Source of the DNA: an uncultured Blautia sp. | GTDB lineage: Bacteria; Bacillota; Clostridia; Lachnospirales; Lachnospiraceae | Reading direction: 5' to 3' | DNA: 64,000 nucleotides | Assembly: GCA_934364795.1 (NCBI GenBank) | Contig: CAKRMK010000003.1 | Span: 62,001-126,000 of the forward strand | Part shown: positions 56,207 through 64,000 of the stretch, in pieces | Position numbering within the stretch: the stretch's first letter is position 1 | How the letters are laid out: each line of letters starts with the position of its first letter | Translations under genes and position numbers: made by a program | The notes under the pieces: model-generated | Told to the model about the DNA's origin: nothing | The model's database searches: none | The model's input: only the letters and a program-made list of their open reading frames with translations

Positions 56207-56656
56207 ATGATCTATACTCCCCTCACCATTAAAGCCATGAAGCTGGCTTACAAAGCTCACGAAGGTCAGTATGACCAAAGCGGTGTCCCTTATATTTTTC
56301 ATCCTGTTCATGTTGCAGAACAGATGAATGACGAAATCACCACCTGCATTGCGCTGCTCCATGATGTTCTGGAGGATACTTCTGTCACTGCATCTGAACT
56401 GGAGCAGGAATTTCCCCGGGAAGTTACCTGTGCAGTCCTTTTGCTGACACATGATCCCTCTGAGGATTATGCCGAATACGTAAAAAGACTTTGCGCCAAT
56501 CCTCTTGCACGCAAAGTCAAAATTGCAGATATTGCACATAATACAGACGAAACCCGTCTTTCCGGCACAAATCCTGCACCGAAGCAATTAGAACACTGGA
56601 GAGCCAAATACGCCCTTGCAAAAAAAATCATTCAGGAAGCCGAAGCAAAAAATTAA
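56207..56656 (+). CDS. Small HD alarmone-hydrolase-like protein
   Basis: The 149-residue protein is a stand-alone HD domain: AMKLAYKAHEGQYDQSGVPYIFHPVHVA, LLHDVLEDTSV and KIADIAHNTD, the motifs of the SpoT/RelA hydrolase domain and Mesh1-type enzymes. A synthetase domain is absent, so it may hydrolyse (p)ppGpp (inference). The start is 3 bases after the upstream stop with no clear RBS, so it probably depends on coupling. Confidence 0.9.
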   Translation: MIYTPLTIKAMKLAYKAHEGQYDQSGVPYIFHPVHVAEQMNDEITTCIALLHDVLEDTSVTASELEQEFPREVTCAVLLLTHDPSEDYAEYVKRLCANPLARKVKIADIAHNTDETRLSGTNPAPKQLEHWRAKYALAKKIIQEAEAKN

Positions 56657-56660
56657 AACA

Positions 56661-56712
56661 TGCCCCCAAAAGTGGGGCGTGCAGATTGCGGGAATGCTTC
56701 TTACAGCACGCT
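56661..56712. repeat. Degenerate copy of the dispersed repeat, forming a hairpin
   Basis: CATGCCCCCAAAAGTGGGGCGTG gives a GC-rich stem (TGCCCC / GGGGCG), followed by GCAGATTGCGGGAATG, which matches the right part of the element at 26415-26578. It lies between two convergent genes and may end both transcripts. Confidence 0.55.
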
Positions 56713-56717
56713 CCTGA

Positions 56718-57353
56718 TTACCTTACCTGTAAAATCTTCTCCACCATTTCCTTATGGGGATGGGCTGCATCTGCCTGAAATATTGCCACATGGTTCAAAT
56801 CCGCTCCACCATCTGTGTATGCCGGAAAAAGGAAACCACATTCCGGCATACCTGGCTCATATTCTTCTGCCAGTGGACAGATCACGCAGATCAGATACTC
56901 AAAAACCGCCTCTGATTCACCCAACCGTTCTTTATCTGCACCTTTTACCGGAATATCATATCTGTCATGAAAAACATAGACTGCATAAGGACGCCTGCTT
57001 TTATAATGTTCCATAACAAGATCATAAAAGCTGTCCATAAGCGCATCATTTTTCAGCCCACATTCCCTAAGAGCCATAAGAAGCTGCCAGATTGTTCCCG
57101 GACGCATGCTTTCTCTGGCAAATTCATACCGCTTCAGATTTACATTGGTGGCTGCAAAGGGAACAGCCTTTGCCAGTTCAATATTTTTCTTCTTTTCCCC
57201 CTGGGAAAGCTTTAGGAAATTCACATTAAAGCTTCCATCGAAATCTCCATCTTTATCTACATAACAGCCTGCAATCCTGGTAAAAGAACTTCTGGAAACA
57301 TTCATTCTTCTGGTAAGTGCCAGCATATCCTCACGGTTGATTTTGTTTGTCAT
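56718..57353 (-). CDS. Short DUF4317-family protein
   Basis: ATG 57353 (AAGGA RBS) overlaps the PatB stop by 4 bases. The 211-residue protein matches the first half of DUF4317 proteins (LTRRMNVSRSSFTRIAGCYVDKDG, MALRECGLKNDALMDSFYDLV, VFHDRYDIPVKG, CGFLFPAYTDGGADLN), which are usually about 400 residues. It ends just after this segment with no second half, so it is a truncated or short version. Function of the family is unknown. Confidence 0.8.
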   Translation of the reverse strand: MTNKINREDMLALTRRMNVSRSSFTRIAGCYVDKDGDFDGSFNVNFLKLSQGEKKKNIELAKAVPFAATNVNLKRYEFARESMRPGTIWQLLMALRECGLKNDALMDSFYDLVMEHYKSRRPYAVYVFHDRYDIPVKGADKERLGESEAVFEYLICVICPLAEEYEPGMPECGFLFPAYTDGGADLNHVAIFQADAAHPHKEMVEKILQVR

Positions 57354-58525
57354 AAATTTTTCCTTATCCGCTCCAAAGCCTCTGTCAGCGTAGCCCTGGG
57401 GCACGCCACATTAATTCTCTGAAAGCCTTCCCCGGCCTTGCCGAAAATTTTTCCACTATCCAGCCACAATCTGGCTTTATTGATGATCAGATCTTCAAGT
57501 TCCTCTACATTAAGTCCTGTTTTCCGAAAATCCAGCCATACCAGATAGGTGCCCTCCAGATCCGTCATTTCTACGCCTGGAAGATTTTTTTCTACATAAT
57601 CTTTTGTATAGTCAATGTTCGCTTTTACATAGGCATGCATAGCCTCATACCACTGTTCTCCCTTAGAATAGGCGGCTTCTGTTGCCACCAGTCCAAGCAC
57701 TCCTAACTGACTGATTCCTGCTGCATCCAGCTGCTTCTGGAATTTCTTACGCAAATCAGAGTTCGGAATAAAAATATTGGAAATCATCATACTTGCAAGA
57801 TTGAAGGTTTTGCTGGGAGACGTACAGGTAATGGAAATATCCTGAAATTCTTTTTTGATCCCGGCAAATACCTGATGTTTTCCCTTAAAAACAAAATCCT
57901 GATGAATTTCGTCACTTACCACTGTCACATGATGCTTTACGCAGATATCTCCAAGCCGCTCCAGTTCTCCCCGTGTCCACACTCTGCCTACAGGATTATG
58001 AGGATTGCACAGGAAAAACAGTTTCACATTTTCTTTCACGATTTTTTCTTCAAAATCCTGGAAATCAATATGATAGCGGTTGTCCTCTCCCTGATAAAGA
58101 TTGCAGCTCACTACCTTTCTGCCATTATCCTGAATCACCTCTGAAAAGGGATAGTAAACAGGAAGCTGGATGAGAACGCTATCCCCCGGCTGTGTATAGG
58201 CTTTTACTGCCATTGCCAGAGCAAAAACAACGCCTGGAGTTTTGATCAGCCACTCCTCCTGAGTGTCCCAGTTATGATGTTTTTTCATCCAGTTTGCCAC
58301 GATTTCAAAGTAAGGAGTCTGTACTTCACTGTATCCGAAGATTCCCTCTTTTGCACGTTCTACCAGCGCGTCTTCAATGTAAGAGGAAGTCTCAAAATCC
58401 ATATCAGCCACCCAAAGTGGCAGTACATCTGCCGGTTTTCCTCTTTTTACTGCAAAATCATACTTCAGGCATCTGGTGTTTTTCCGGTTTATTACTTTGT
58501 CAAAATCAAGATTTCTTTCCGCCAT
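57350..58525 (-). CDS. patB: MalY/PatB-type PLP beta-C-S lyase
   Basis: The 391-residue aminotransferase-fold enzyme starts at ATG 58525 (GAGGAAG RBS, inside the upstream gene). Motifs: LPLWVADMDFET, CNPHNPVGRVW, VSDEIHQDF, and PLP Lys in TCTSPSKTFNLASM. It cleaves cystathionine to homocysteine (family knowledge). It overlaps both its neighbours. Confidence 0.93.
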   Translation of the reverse strand: MAERNLDFDKVINRKNTRCLKYDFAVKRGKPADVLPLWVADMDFETSSYIEDALVERAKEGIFGYSEVQTPYFEIVANWMKKHHNWDTQEEWLIKTPGVVFALAMAVKAYTQPGDSVLIQLPVYYPFSEVIQDNGRKVVSCNLYQGEDNRYHIDFQDFEEKIVKENVKLFFLCNPHNPVGRVWTRGELERLGDICVKHHVTVVSDEIHQDFVFKGKHQVFAGIKKEFQDISITCTSPSKTFNLASMMISNIFIPNSDLRKKFQKQLDAAGISQLGVLGLVATEAAYSKGEQWYEAMHAYVKANIDYTKDYVEKNLPGVEMTDLEGTYLVWLDFRKTGLNVEELEDLIINKARLWLDSGKIFGKAGEGFQRINVACPRATLTEALERIRKNL

Positions 58526-59684
58526 GTAACTCTTCCTCTGTTTCTGCAAATACTTTTTCAAGTTCATCCAAAAGATCCTGTGCATCCTCAATTCCTACGG
58601 AAAGACGGAGGGTACTCTTTGTAATTCCGTTCCGCTCCCGGATTTCTTCAGGTACATCTGCATGAGTCTGTGTGGTAGGATATGTAATCAGAGTTTCTAC
58701 TCCGCCGAGACTTTCCGCAAATTTGATCAGCCGTACTTTTTCCAAAATGGAAAGGGCAAATTCCGGGCTTTCCAGCTGAAAGGTAAGCATGGAGCCAAAA
58801 CCTCTTGCCTGTTTTTTCATAATTTCATGTCCAGGATGTTCCGGCAGTCCAGGATAGATTACTTTGGTTACAGCATTTTGAGTCTTTAACCATTCGGCAA
58901 TCTGAAAAGCATTTTTCTGAGCCCGCTCCATACGGATTCCAAGGGTTTTGATTCCACGAAGAATCATCCAGCTGTCAAAAGGTGCAAGACCTGCACCGGT
59001 AGTTTTGATAAGAAAGCGAAGTTTTTCGCTGATATCAGTACGGTTTGTTACCAGAAAGCCAGCCAGGGTATCATTATGTCCGCCCAGAAATTTGGTTCCG
59101 CTGTGTACTACCAGATCGGCTCCAAGATCCAGCGGATTCTGGAAATAAGGGGACAAAAAGGTATTATCCACTATAAGGAGAAGATTATGCCTTTTTGCAA
59201 TTTCTGCAAGTGCTGCAATATCAGTAACATTCATCATAGGATTGGTAGGAGTTTCAATATAAATTGCTTTTGTATTTTCGTTTACATAACTTTCCACATC
59301 TTCTTTCCAACAGTCAATGTGTGAAAACAGGATCCCGTTTTTTGCAGAAACATTGTCAAAAAGACGGATACTTCCGCCGTACAGATCTGCATCTACGATC
59401 AGATGATCACCAGGCTTAAATAATTCCATTGCCATTGTGATGGCTGCCATTCCTGTGGAAAAAGCCAGTGCATCAATTCCGTTTTCCAGTGTTGCCACGA
59501 TTTTTTCCAGATGCTCTCTGGTAGGATTCTGCAGTCTGCTGTAATCAAAGCCTGTGCTTCTGCCTACTGCCGGATGCTCATAGGTTGCAGTCTGATAAAT
59601 TGGAAAGCTGATAGAGCCATAATTGTTACAGCAGCCTTCCTCTTCTTCTAAATGTAAACATTTTGTATTGATTCCTCTTGCCAT
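58506..59684 (-). CDS. PLP-dependent transsulfuration enzyme (cystathionine gamma-synthase/lyase type)
   Basis: The 392-residue Cys/Met-metabolism enzyme has YSRLQNPTREHLEKIVATLE, TNPMMNVTD, the PLP Lys in VVHSGTKFLGGHNDTLAG, and GAGLAPFDSW. It adds or cleaves sulfur-linked amino acids; the exact reaction (gamma-synthase, gamma-lyase or O-acetylhomoserine type) cannot be told apart here. It overlaps patB by 20 bases. With patB it makes a cysteine-to-homocysteine route. RBS GGAGG. Confidence 0.93.
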   Translation of the reverse strand: MARGINTKCLHLEEEEGCCNNYGSISFPIYQTATYEHPAVGRSTGFDYSRLQNPTREHLEKIVATLENGIDALAFSTGMAAITMAMELFKPGDHLIVDADLYGGSIRLFDNVSAKNGILFSHIDCWKEDVESYVNENTKAIYIETPTNPMMNVTDIAALAEIAKRHNLLLIVDNTFLSPYFQNPLDLGADLVVHSGTKFLGGHNDTLAGFLVTNRTDISEKLRFLIKTTGAGLAPFDSWMILRGIKTLGIRMERAQKNAFQIAEWLKTQNAVTKVIYPGLPEHPGHEIMKKQARGFGSMLTFQLESPEFALSILEKVRLIKFAESLGGVETLITYPTTQTHADVPEEIRERNGITKSTLRLSVGIEDAQDLLDELEKVFAETEEELHGGKKS

Positions 59685-59811
59685 GATATTCCTCCAAGTC
59701 TGTCACTGTGATGTTTATGAATGATGATATTTTTTCTGGGCTTATCATAACAAGACTGGAAGTGTTTGTATAATTCATTTTATCTTGAATTCGTTATAGG
59801 ATATGGCTATA

Positions 59812-60141
59812 TTAGAATACCATCTGCACCAAAAACATATACAAAACTGTCCCTCCGCCTATACTAAGCAGAGTATTCTTTTTCCATTTATGTAAAACTG
59901 CAATGAACAAAATTGCAATTGCTTCCGGAAGCCCATAAGTCCCGCTTCCCGGCACATCTTTCAGACAATAGACTACAAGAAGTCCGATTACTGCATAGGG
60001 AAGCACTTTGCCAAGATGGATGATAAATTCCGGCGGCTCTTTTCCTTCCGGGAAAATAATAAAAGGCAGGAAACGAGTCACCATTGTACCTAGAACAACA
60101 CAGGCGATAATAATGATACTTTGTATGGTTGTCATTGTCAT
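59812..60141 (-). CDS. azlD: AzlD branched-chain amino acid exporter small subunit
   Basis: The 109-residue protein has four hydrophobic segments and the motif [41 protein letters not shown], characteristic of AzlD. It acts with AzlC to move branched-chain amino acids. It overlaps azlC by 4 bases. Confidence 0.95.
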   Translation of the reverse strand: MTMTTIQSIIIIACVVLGTMVTRFLPFIIFPEGKEPPEFIIHLGKVLPYAVIGLLVVYCLKDVPGSGTYGLPEAIAILFIAVLHKWKKNTLLSIGGGTVLYMFLVQMVF

Positions 60142-60836
60142 GATTTTTCTGCCTCCTTTTTCGTTTCCAGTCTGCGCTGTAGTTCAAAACAGGCAATAAT
60201 GGAAACCATAGCCGGAATAATAAAATAACTGCTGCCAAAAAGAAGCAGACAAACTACCGAACTGCCAAGTCCTACAAGTGCCGGTCTGTGATCCTTCGCC
60301 TCTTCCCACTGATTCATAAACATAACCACAAAAAGTGCAGTCATAACGAATTCAATTCCTGTAGTATTAAAATGGATCACATAGCCCAGAAGTGCTCCGG
60401 CTGTAGCTCCACCTACCCAGTAGATCTGATTCAGCAGAGTAACAAAAAACATAAACCACCCTCTGTCCACCCCTTCTGGTGGATCCACTGTACAGTTCAC
60501 AGAAAATGTTTCATCACACATTCCATAGATCAGATAAATTTTCTTAATACCAGTATTTTTATATTTTTCCAACATGGAAATACCATAGAACAGATGTCTG
60601 GCGTTTACCATAAGCGCCAGAAGAAATGCGTATAACGGATTAAATGCAGACAAAAGCAGGTTCGCAGTAACAAACTCCATGGAGCCTGCAAAAATAAACA
60701 TACTCATAAACAAAGGATAAACAAAAGAAAATCCCTTGCTTCTCATCATAAAGCCATAGGACATTCCCAGAAATAAAAATCCAACACAAATTGGAAGAGT
60801 ATGAGGCAATGCTGCCTTAAATGCTTTTTTCTTCAT
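60138..60836 (-). CDS. azlC: AzlC branched-chain amino acid exporter large subunit
   Basis: The 232-residue protein has the AzlC core ([55 protein letters not shown]). Start ATG 60836 with a GAGG RBS is chosen over ATG 60854. Forms the exporter with AzlD. Confidence 0.95.
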   Translation of the reverse strand: MKKKAFKAALPHTLPICVGFLFLGMSYGFMMRSKGFSFVYPLFMSMFIFAGSMEFVTANLLLSAFNPLYAFLLALMVNARHLFYGISMLEKYKNTGIKKIYLIYGMCDETFSVNCTVDPPEGVDRGWFMFFVTLLNQIYWVGGATAGALLGYVIHFNTTGIEFVMTALFVVMFMNQWEEAKDHRPALVGLGSSVVCLLLFGSSYFIIPAMVSIIACFELQRRLETKKEAEKS

Positions 60837-60884
60837 GTCGTTCTCTTTCCTCAAACTTTTCTTCGAAAATGTTTCTCACAATAA

Positions 60885-60910
60885 AGAGCCAAGGGTTTCC
60901 CCTCAGCTCT
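60885..60910 (-). terminator. Hairpin between the HPt and azlC genes
   Basis: Minus strand AAGAGC-TGAGGG-GAAA-CCCTTG-GCTCTTT, a near-perfect 12-bp stem with a GAAA-type loop. The T run that follows is short (TTTAT), so termination may be partial. Confidence 0.6.
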
Positions 60911-61029
60911 TCCCTTTCACAGTCTTGTGTCTGTTCCCGGACAGGCTTCGAATATGCTCTGACACTTCGACTTTGATCCTACAGTGTGCCTCTAAAAGGC
61001 TTTCTGCACGGCTTTAGTTTCTGCAGGAT

Positions 61030-61386
61030 TTAGCCCTCTGCTGCCAGCTCTTTGATCGCATCTGTCAGAATGATATACTGCTCTTTCACCTGTTTGTAAA
61101 GCTCATCACTTCCGGCAGTCTCTCTTCCTCTAAGTACCTCAGTCAGCTCTGCACTTACTTTATACAGACCTGTGAATCCCAGGTTCAGGCATACTCCCTT
61201 TAATGTGTGTGCTGCACGGAAGGATTTCTCTCCGTCCTGTGCCTCAAGACCATCTGTCAGCTCTTGAAAACTTGGATCATTCAGAAATTTCACTGCAAAT
61301 CTTTTTACAAGTGCTTCACTACCCAGTCTTTTCAGAACTCCATCATAGTCTGACCCGACTTTTTCATAACATTCCTTTACTGTCAT
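61030..61386 (-). CDS. Orphan HPt (histidine phosphotransfer) protein
   Basis: The 118-residue protein is a single HPt four-helix domain with the phosphorylated His in FRAAHTLKGVCLNLGF (about residue 60). It would pass phosphate between a hybrid kinase and a response regulator, but no kinase or regulator is beside it. RBS AAGGAGG. It has a promoter (61536-61564) and a leader of about 150 bases. Confidence 0.92.
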   Translation of the reverse strand: MTVKECYEKVGSDYDGVLKRLGSEALVKRFAVKFLNDPSFQELTDGLEAQDGEKSFRAAHTLKGVCLNLGFTGLYKVSAELTEVLRGRETAGSDELYKQVKEQYIILTDAIKELAAEG

Positions 61387-61535
61387 TACAGCCTCCTTAA
61401 TCGTTCGTATTACGTTCTCTTATGTATCAGCAGATCCACATCATCTGTGCTGGTGTTACTGCTCACTCCGTTCACAGAAACACGCTTTACAATGCACCGA
61501 TGACAAAATATAAATACTCTTAATTCATGCACTTT

Positions 61536-61564
61536 ATTATAGTAAATTACCAGAAGTTTGTCCA
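61536..61564 (-). promoter_or_regulatory. Promoter of the HPt gene
   Basis: Minus strand TGGACA (61564-61559), 17-base spacer, TATAAT (61541-61536). Transcription would start about 145 bases before the HPt ATG, leaving a long leader. Confidence 0.72.
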
Positions 61565-61652
61565 CCAGTTTGTTTATATAAATAACAGTATAAAGCATCC
61601 GTTCTCGTTACTTTACCCCGTTCACAGCAGCACGGTTCGCGATACGCAAAAA

Positions 61653-63137
61653 TCATGCATCTGATCTTGAATAAGAGTTTTTCATCTGGCCGCTAAGCTC
61701 ATACAGAACCTTATCCAAAGTATCTGCCGCCTCTTTTTTCACCATAGCTGCAATAGCATTATTAGCTTCCTGACGAAGTGCCATTCTCTTCTCCGCATCT
61801 GTCTCTTTTGGCAGAAGTGCATCATAACGGTTGATCAGTTCATGGCTTTTTGCCATAACATTTTCCTGGTAGCGCTCAATATGGAATACGGAACTTTTGT
61901 AAGAGGCATCTGCCATGGCGCCGATCATACGGCTTACCCAGTAGAAATTATCTGTTGTAACTTCTTTGGTCGTATTGGAAAGATACTCTGGTGTCTCATC
62001 AATTGTGGCATAAAATGGAACCATTACATTAAAGGCATTGGATGCAAATGCAACCCACTGCAAAATATTGCTGTCCTTTTCCATTCCCGGGCGCATCTGG
62101 ATCAGTGCCAGGAAATCTGTACGGTTCACGCCGATAGAACGAAATGCCCCTTTCTGGGATTTCTCACCATAAGCAGCGTAGGGATCATAGGGTGTGCCCT
62201 GGTAATGAGAGGAAAGTACATACTTCACATCTTCTACGGTTATTTTCTTTTCCGGAATCATGCACCATGGAAGATCATCAGAGTAAGGGGTAAAATCCGC
62301 ATCCGGGCCGTCCCATTTTTGGGACTTTGGATTCAGGTAACGCTCCATAAACCAGGCACGGGGCGTATTATAAACATGATCTGCATCATCATGGCTTCCA
62401 AAGGCATCTCTTGGATTGAGCACACCATCCATAGAAAGATCCAGATGATTTTCTGCGATAAATTCACGCATATCTGCGGAGCACATATATTCTTTTTGTC
62501 CGGAAAGTGCATCTTCCAGATCAAACCTGTCGATTCCAAGCTGGTTAGGCATTACTACATACACATTATCCGGAACTTTTCTTGCAATCCAGTGATGGCC
62601 TCCAATGGTTTCCAGCCACCAGATTTCGTCCTGATCCTGAAAAGCAATTCCATTCATTTCATAAGTTCCGTATTGCTCCAGAATGCTTCCAAGACGCTTA
62701 ACACCTTCACGGGCACTGTGAATGTATGGTAAAACAATGGATACAATGTCTTCCTCTCCAATTCCTCCGCAGATTTCTTCCTGTCCATCTTTTGCAGGCT
62801 GATAGACAACCAGCGGGTCAGCACCAAGGACACGGGGATTGGATGTAATGGTTTCTGTGGCTGTCATTCCTACATTTGCCTCGTTTACACCGCTTGCAGC
62901 CCAGATTCCTTCGCCGTCAACGGCATTTGGCACAGAGGTGTAGCGCATCGGATTCTCCGGAAGCTGGATTTCTACGTGGGAAATCACAGATTTATATTTC
63001 CGTGGCTGATCCTGTGGATGAACTACCACGAATTTTTTCGGCATATAATGTCCGGCTCCGGAATCGTCGTTTCTGGCGATCATGGTGGAACCATCGTAAG
63101 ATGCATTTTTTCCAACTAAAATTGTTGTACAACCCAT
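61653..63137 (-). CDS. pepD: C69-family dipeptidase (PepD type)
   Basis: The start ATG 63137 is behind GGAGGA; the longer frame is not needed. The 494-residue protein begins MGCTTILVGKNASYDGST, where Cys3 is expected to become the N-terminal nucleophile after processing, then has IARNDDSG, GVNEANVGMTATET, and the conserved FQDQDEIWWLETIGGHHW. Dipeptidase of the Ntn-hydrolase fold, cytoplasmic. Upstream -10-like boxes are AT-rich and not assigned. Confidence 0.94.
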   Translation of the reverse strand: MGCTTILVGKNASYDGSTMIARNDDSGAGHYMPKKFVVVHPQDQPRKYKSVISHVEIQLPENPMRYTSVPNAVDGEGIWAASGVNEANVGMTATETITSNPRVLGADPLVVYQPAKDGQEEICGGIGEEDIVSIVLPYIHSAREGVKRLGSILEQYGTYEMNGIAFQDQDEIWWLETIGGHHWIARKVPDNVYVVMPNQLGIDRFDLEDALSGQKEYMCSADMREFIAENHLDLSMDGVLNPRDAFGSHDDADHVYNTPRAWFMERYLNPKSQKWDGPDADFTPYSDDLPWCMIPEKKITVEDVKYVLSSHYQGTPYDPYAAYGEKSQKGAFRSIGVNRTDFLALIQMRPGMEKDSNILQWVAFASNAFNVMVPFYATIDETPEYLSNTTKEVTTDNFYWVSRMIGAMADASYKSSVFHIERYQENVMAKSHELINRYDALLPKETDAEKRMALRQEANNAIAAMVKKEAADTLDKVLYELSGQMKNSYSRSDA

Positions 63138-63271
63138 TTGATTTTCCTCCTGAAATTTCTCAAACACGAATTGGAAGGTGTTTGGGAAATCAATTTTGTA
63201 TTTATATATTAGCACACTCTTTGTTATTATAAAACCTGATTTTTGTAATGTTTTATATCTAAACTTAATGG

Positions 63272-63300
63272 TTGTATCCCACCGCTTTAAGCTTTATACT
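63272..63300 (+). promoter_or_regulatory. Promoter of the ThrE-like gene
   Basis: TTGTAT (63272-63277), 17-base spacer, TATACT (63295-63300), followed by an 18-base direct repeat (63319-63354) and AAGGAG before ATG 63371. Confidence 0.72.
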
Positions 63301-63370
63301 AAATAAAGAAATCATTCCTTGCTTACAGAATTATTATTGCTTACAGGATTATTATTAAGGAGCTTTTATT

Positions 63371-64000
63371 ATGCCCTCATCAAAAGAATATCTGCATATA
63401 TTTCTTGACATAGGTAACGCACTGCTTGAAAGTGGTGCCGAAATTTTTCGCGTAGAAGATACATTGAACAGAATGGGCTATGCCTGTGGTGCAACGCAGA
63501 TGAATGTTTTTGTCATTACATCCAGCATTGTCATCACTATAGAATTTCCCGGTGACGGGGCACGGACCCAGACCCGGCGTATCCGTGAAAGCGGTGGAAA
63601 TGATTTTACAAAGCTGGAAAGGCTAAACGACTTAAGCCGCCGCTTTTGCCGGAATCCGGTTTCCGCTGATGAACTACGAAAAGAATTCGATAAAATAAAT
63701 TCTGACAGGCAGCTTCCTCTTGGGAAACTTGCCGGAAGTATTCTGGCGGCCTGCAGTTTTGCCCTTTTTTATGGCGGAACTATTCCTGATACAATAATTG
63801 CAGGAATTGGAGCTGTGTTAATCTGGTGTTTCCAGCAATACCTGCGCCCGGTATGCATGAATGAGGTAACATTCCAGTTTGTTGCATCTTTTCTCACTGG
63901 CTGTGCCATCTGTGGATTTGTACTGCTTTTTCCCTCTCTTCAGATGGACAAGATTATGATCGGTGATATTATGCTTCTGATTCCCGGACTGATGTCCACT
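63371..64000 (+). CDS. ThrE/DUF1212-type threonine/serine exporter N-terminal part (partial)
   Basis: ATG 63371 follows AAGGAG. About 210 residues are seen before the window edge. The N-terminal half matches the cytosolic ThrE domain (LDIGNALLESGAEIFRVEDTLNRMG, VTSSI-like VITSSIVITIEF, RVRxxGxD-like RRIRESGGNDFTKLERLNDLSR), and membrane helices begin at about residue 118. The family exports threonine and serine, often as paired proteins. The continuation lies outside the window. Confidence 0.9.
   Translation, partial: MPSSKEYLHIFLDIGNALLESGAEIFRVEDTLNRMGYACGATQMNVFVITSSIVITIEFPGDGARTQTRRIRESGGNDFTKLERLNDLSRRFCRNPVSADELRKEFDKINSDRQLPLGKLAGSILAACSFALFYGGTIPDTIIAGIGAVLIWCFQQYLRPVCMNEVTFQFVASFLTGCAICGFVLLFPSLQMDKIMIGDIMLLIPGLMST

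Noticed and set aside
59684..59811. SAM or T-box riboswitch before the transsulfuration genes
   Set aside because: I looked for the conserved SAM-I core and the T-box sequence; neither is present in this short leader.
1..64000. CRISPR array, prophage or defence island
   Set aside because: No regularly spaced short repeats with unique spacers, phage structural genes, integrase or restriction/defence genes were seen anywhere in the window.

Overview
The window is low-to-moderate GC DNA with dense, co-oriented operons and strong Shine-Dalgarno sites. A FabT-type fatty-acid operon, an E. siraeum-like THF riboswitch and many Lachnospiraceae-type proteins (fused AccD-AccA, WYL regulator, DUF4317, AlaX) suggest a gut clostridium of the Lachnospiraceae, perhaps Blautia-like. 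The genus is an inference. I see no rRNA, tRNA, CRISPR array, phage or transposase gene.

Layout. (1) 0-9.4 kb: a folate ECF transporter S component (cut by the window edge) under a THF riboswitch; a small ORF plus a repeat-domain lipoprotein; an amidohydrolase; an AlaX editing protein; an ECF sigma / zinc anti-sigma / membrane-protein operon whose sigma gene probably starts at ATT; a small membrane protein-WYL-BirA operon; and LrgAB with a third coupled gene continuing to 10.2 kb. (2) 10-21.6 kb: a phosphoesterase, endonuclease Q, a secreted GH5 glucanase, a zinc metallopeptidase, an HD hydrolase, an AraC regulator, glycogen phosphorylase, endonuclease III, an ABC permease and binding protein without an ATPase, and an OGG1-type glycosylase. 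(3) 21.6-31.8 kb: a complete type II fatty-acid operon read on the minus strand (fabH-acpP-fabK-fabD-fabG-fabF-accB-fabZ-accC-accDA), with a MarR/FabT regulator gene at its far end and a perfect FabT-type palindrome on the fabH promoter. Two short repeat elements sit inside this operon.

(4) 32-55.3 kb: the cell-surface region. It holds a secreted transglutaminase-like protein with a Pro/Thr/Lys minisatellite, a DUF2142 membrane protein, two tandem LtaS-type phosphotransferases, and a polysaccharide operon. The operon encodes six separate glycosyltransferases including a GacI/GacJ-like pair, WecB, a Wzm/Wzt exporter whose ATPase has a C-terminal beta domain, and a 1462-residue protein that joins a methyltransferase, a heptad-repeat coiled coil, a GT2 and a GT4. 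That architecture resembles the capping/ruler/polymerase machinery of E. coli O9a (WbdD + WbdA + Wzt) in one chain and is the best candidate for an undescribed system here.

(5) 55.4-64 kb: a secreted repeat protein and a small HD alarmone-hydrolase-like protein, a truncated DUF4317 protein, two PLP sulfur-amino-acid enzymes, AzlCD, an orphan HPt protein with a long leader, a C69 dipeptidase, and a ThrE-type exporter cut by the right edge.

A family of short AT-rich repeats with inverted ends (full copy 26415-26578) has at least four shortened relatives scattered through the window.
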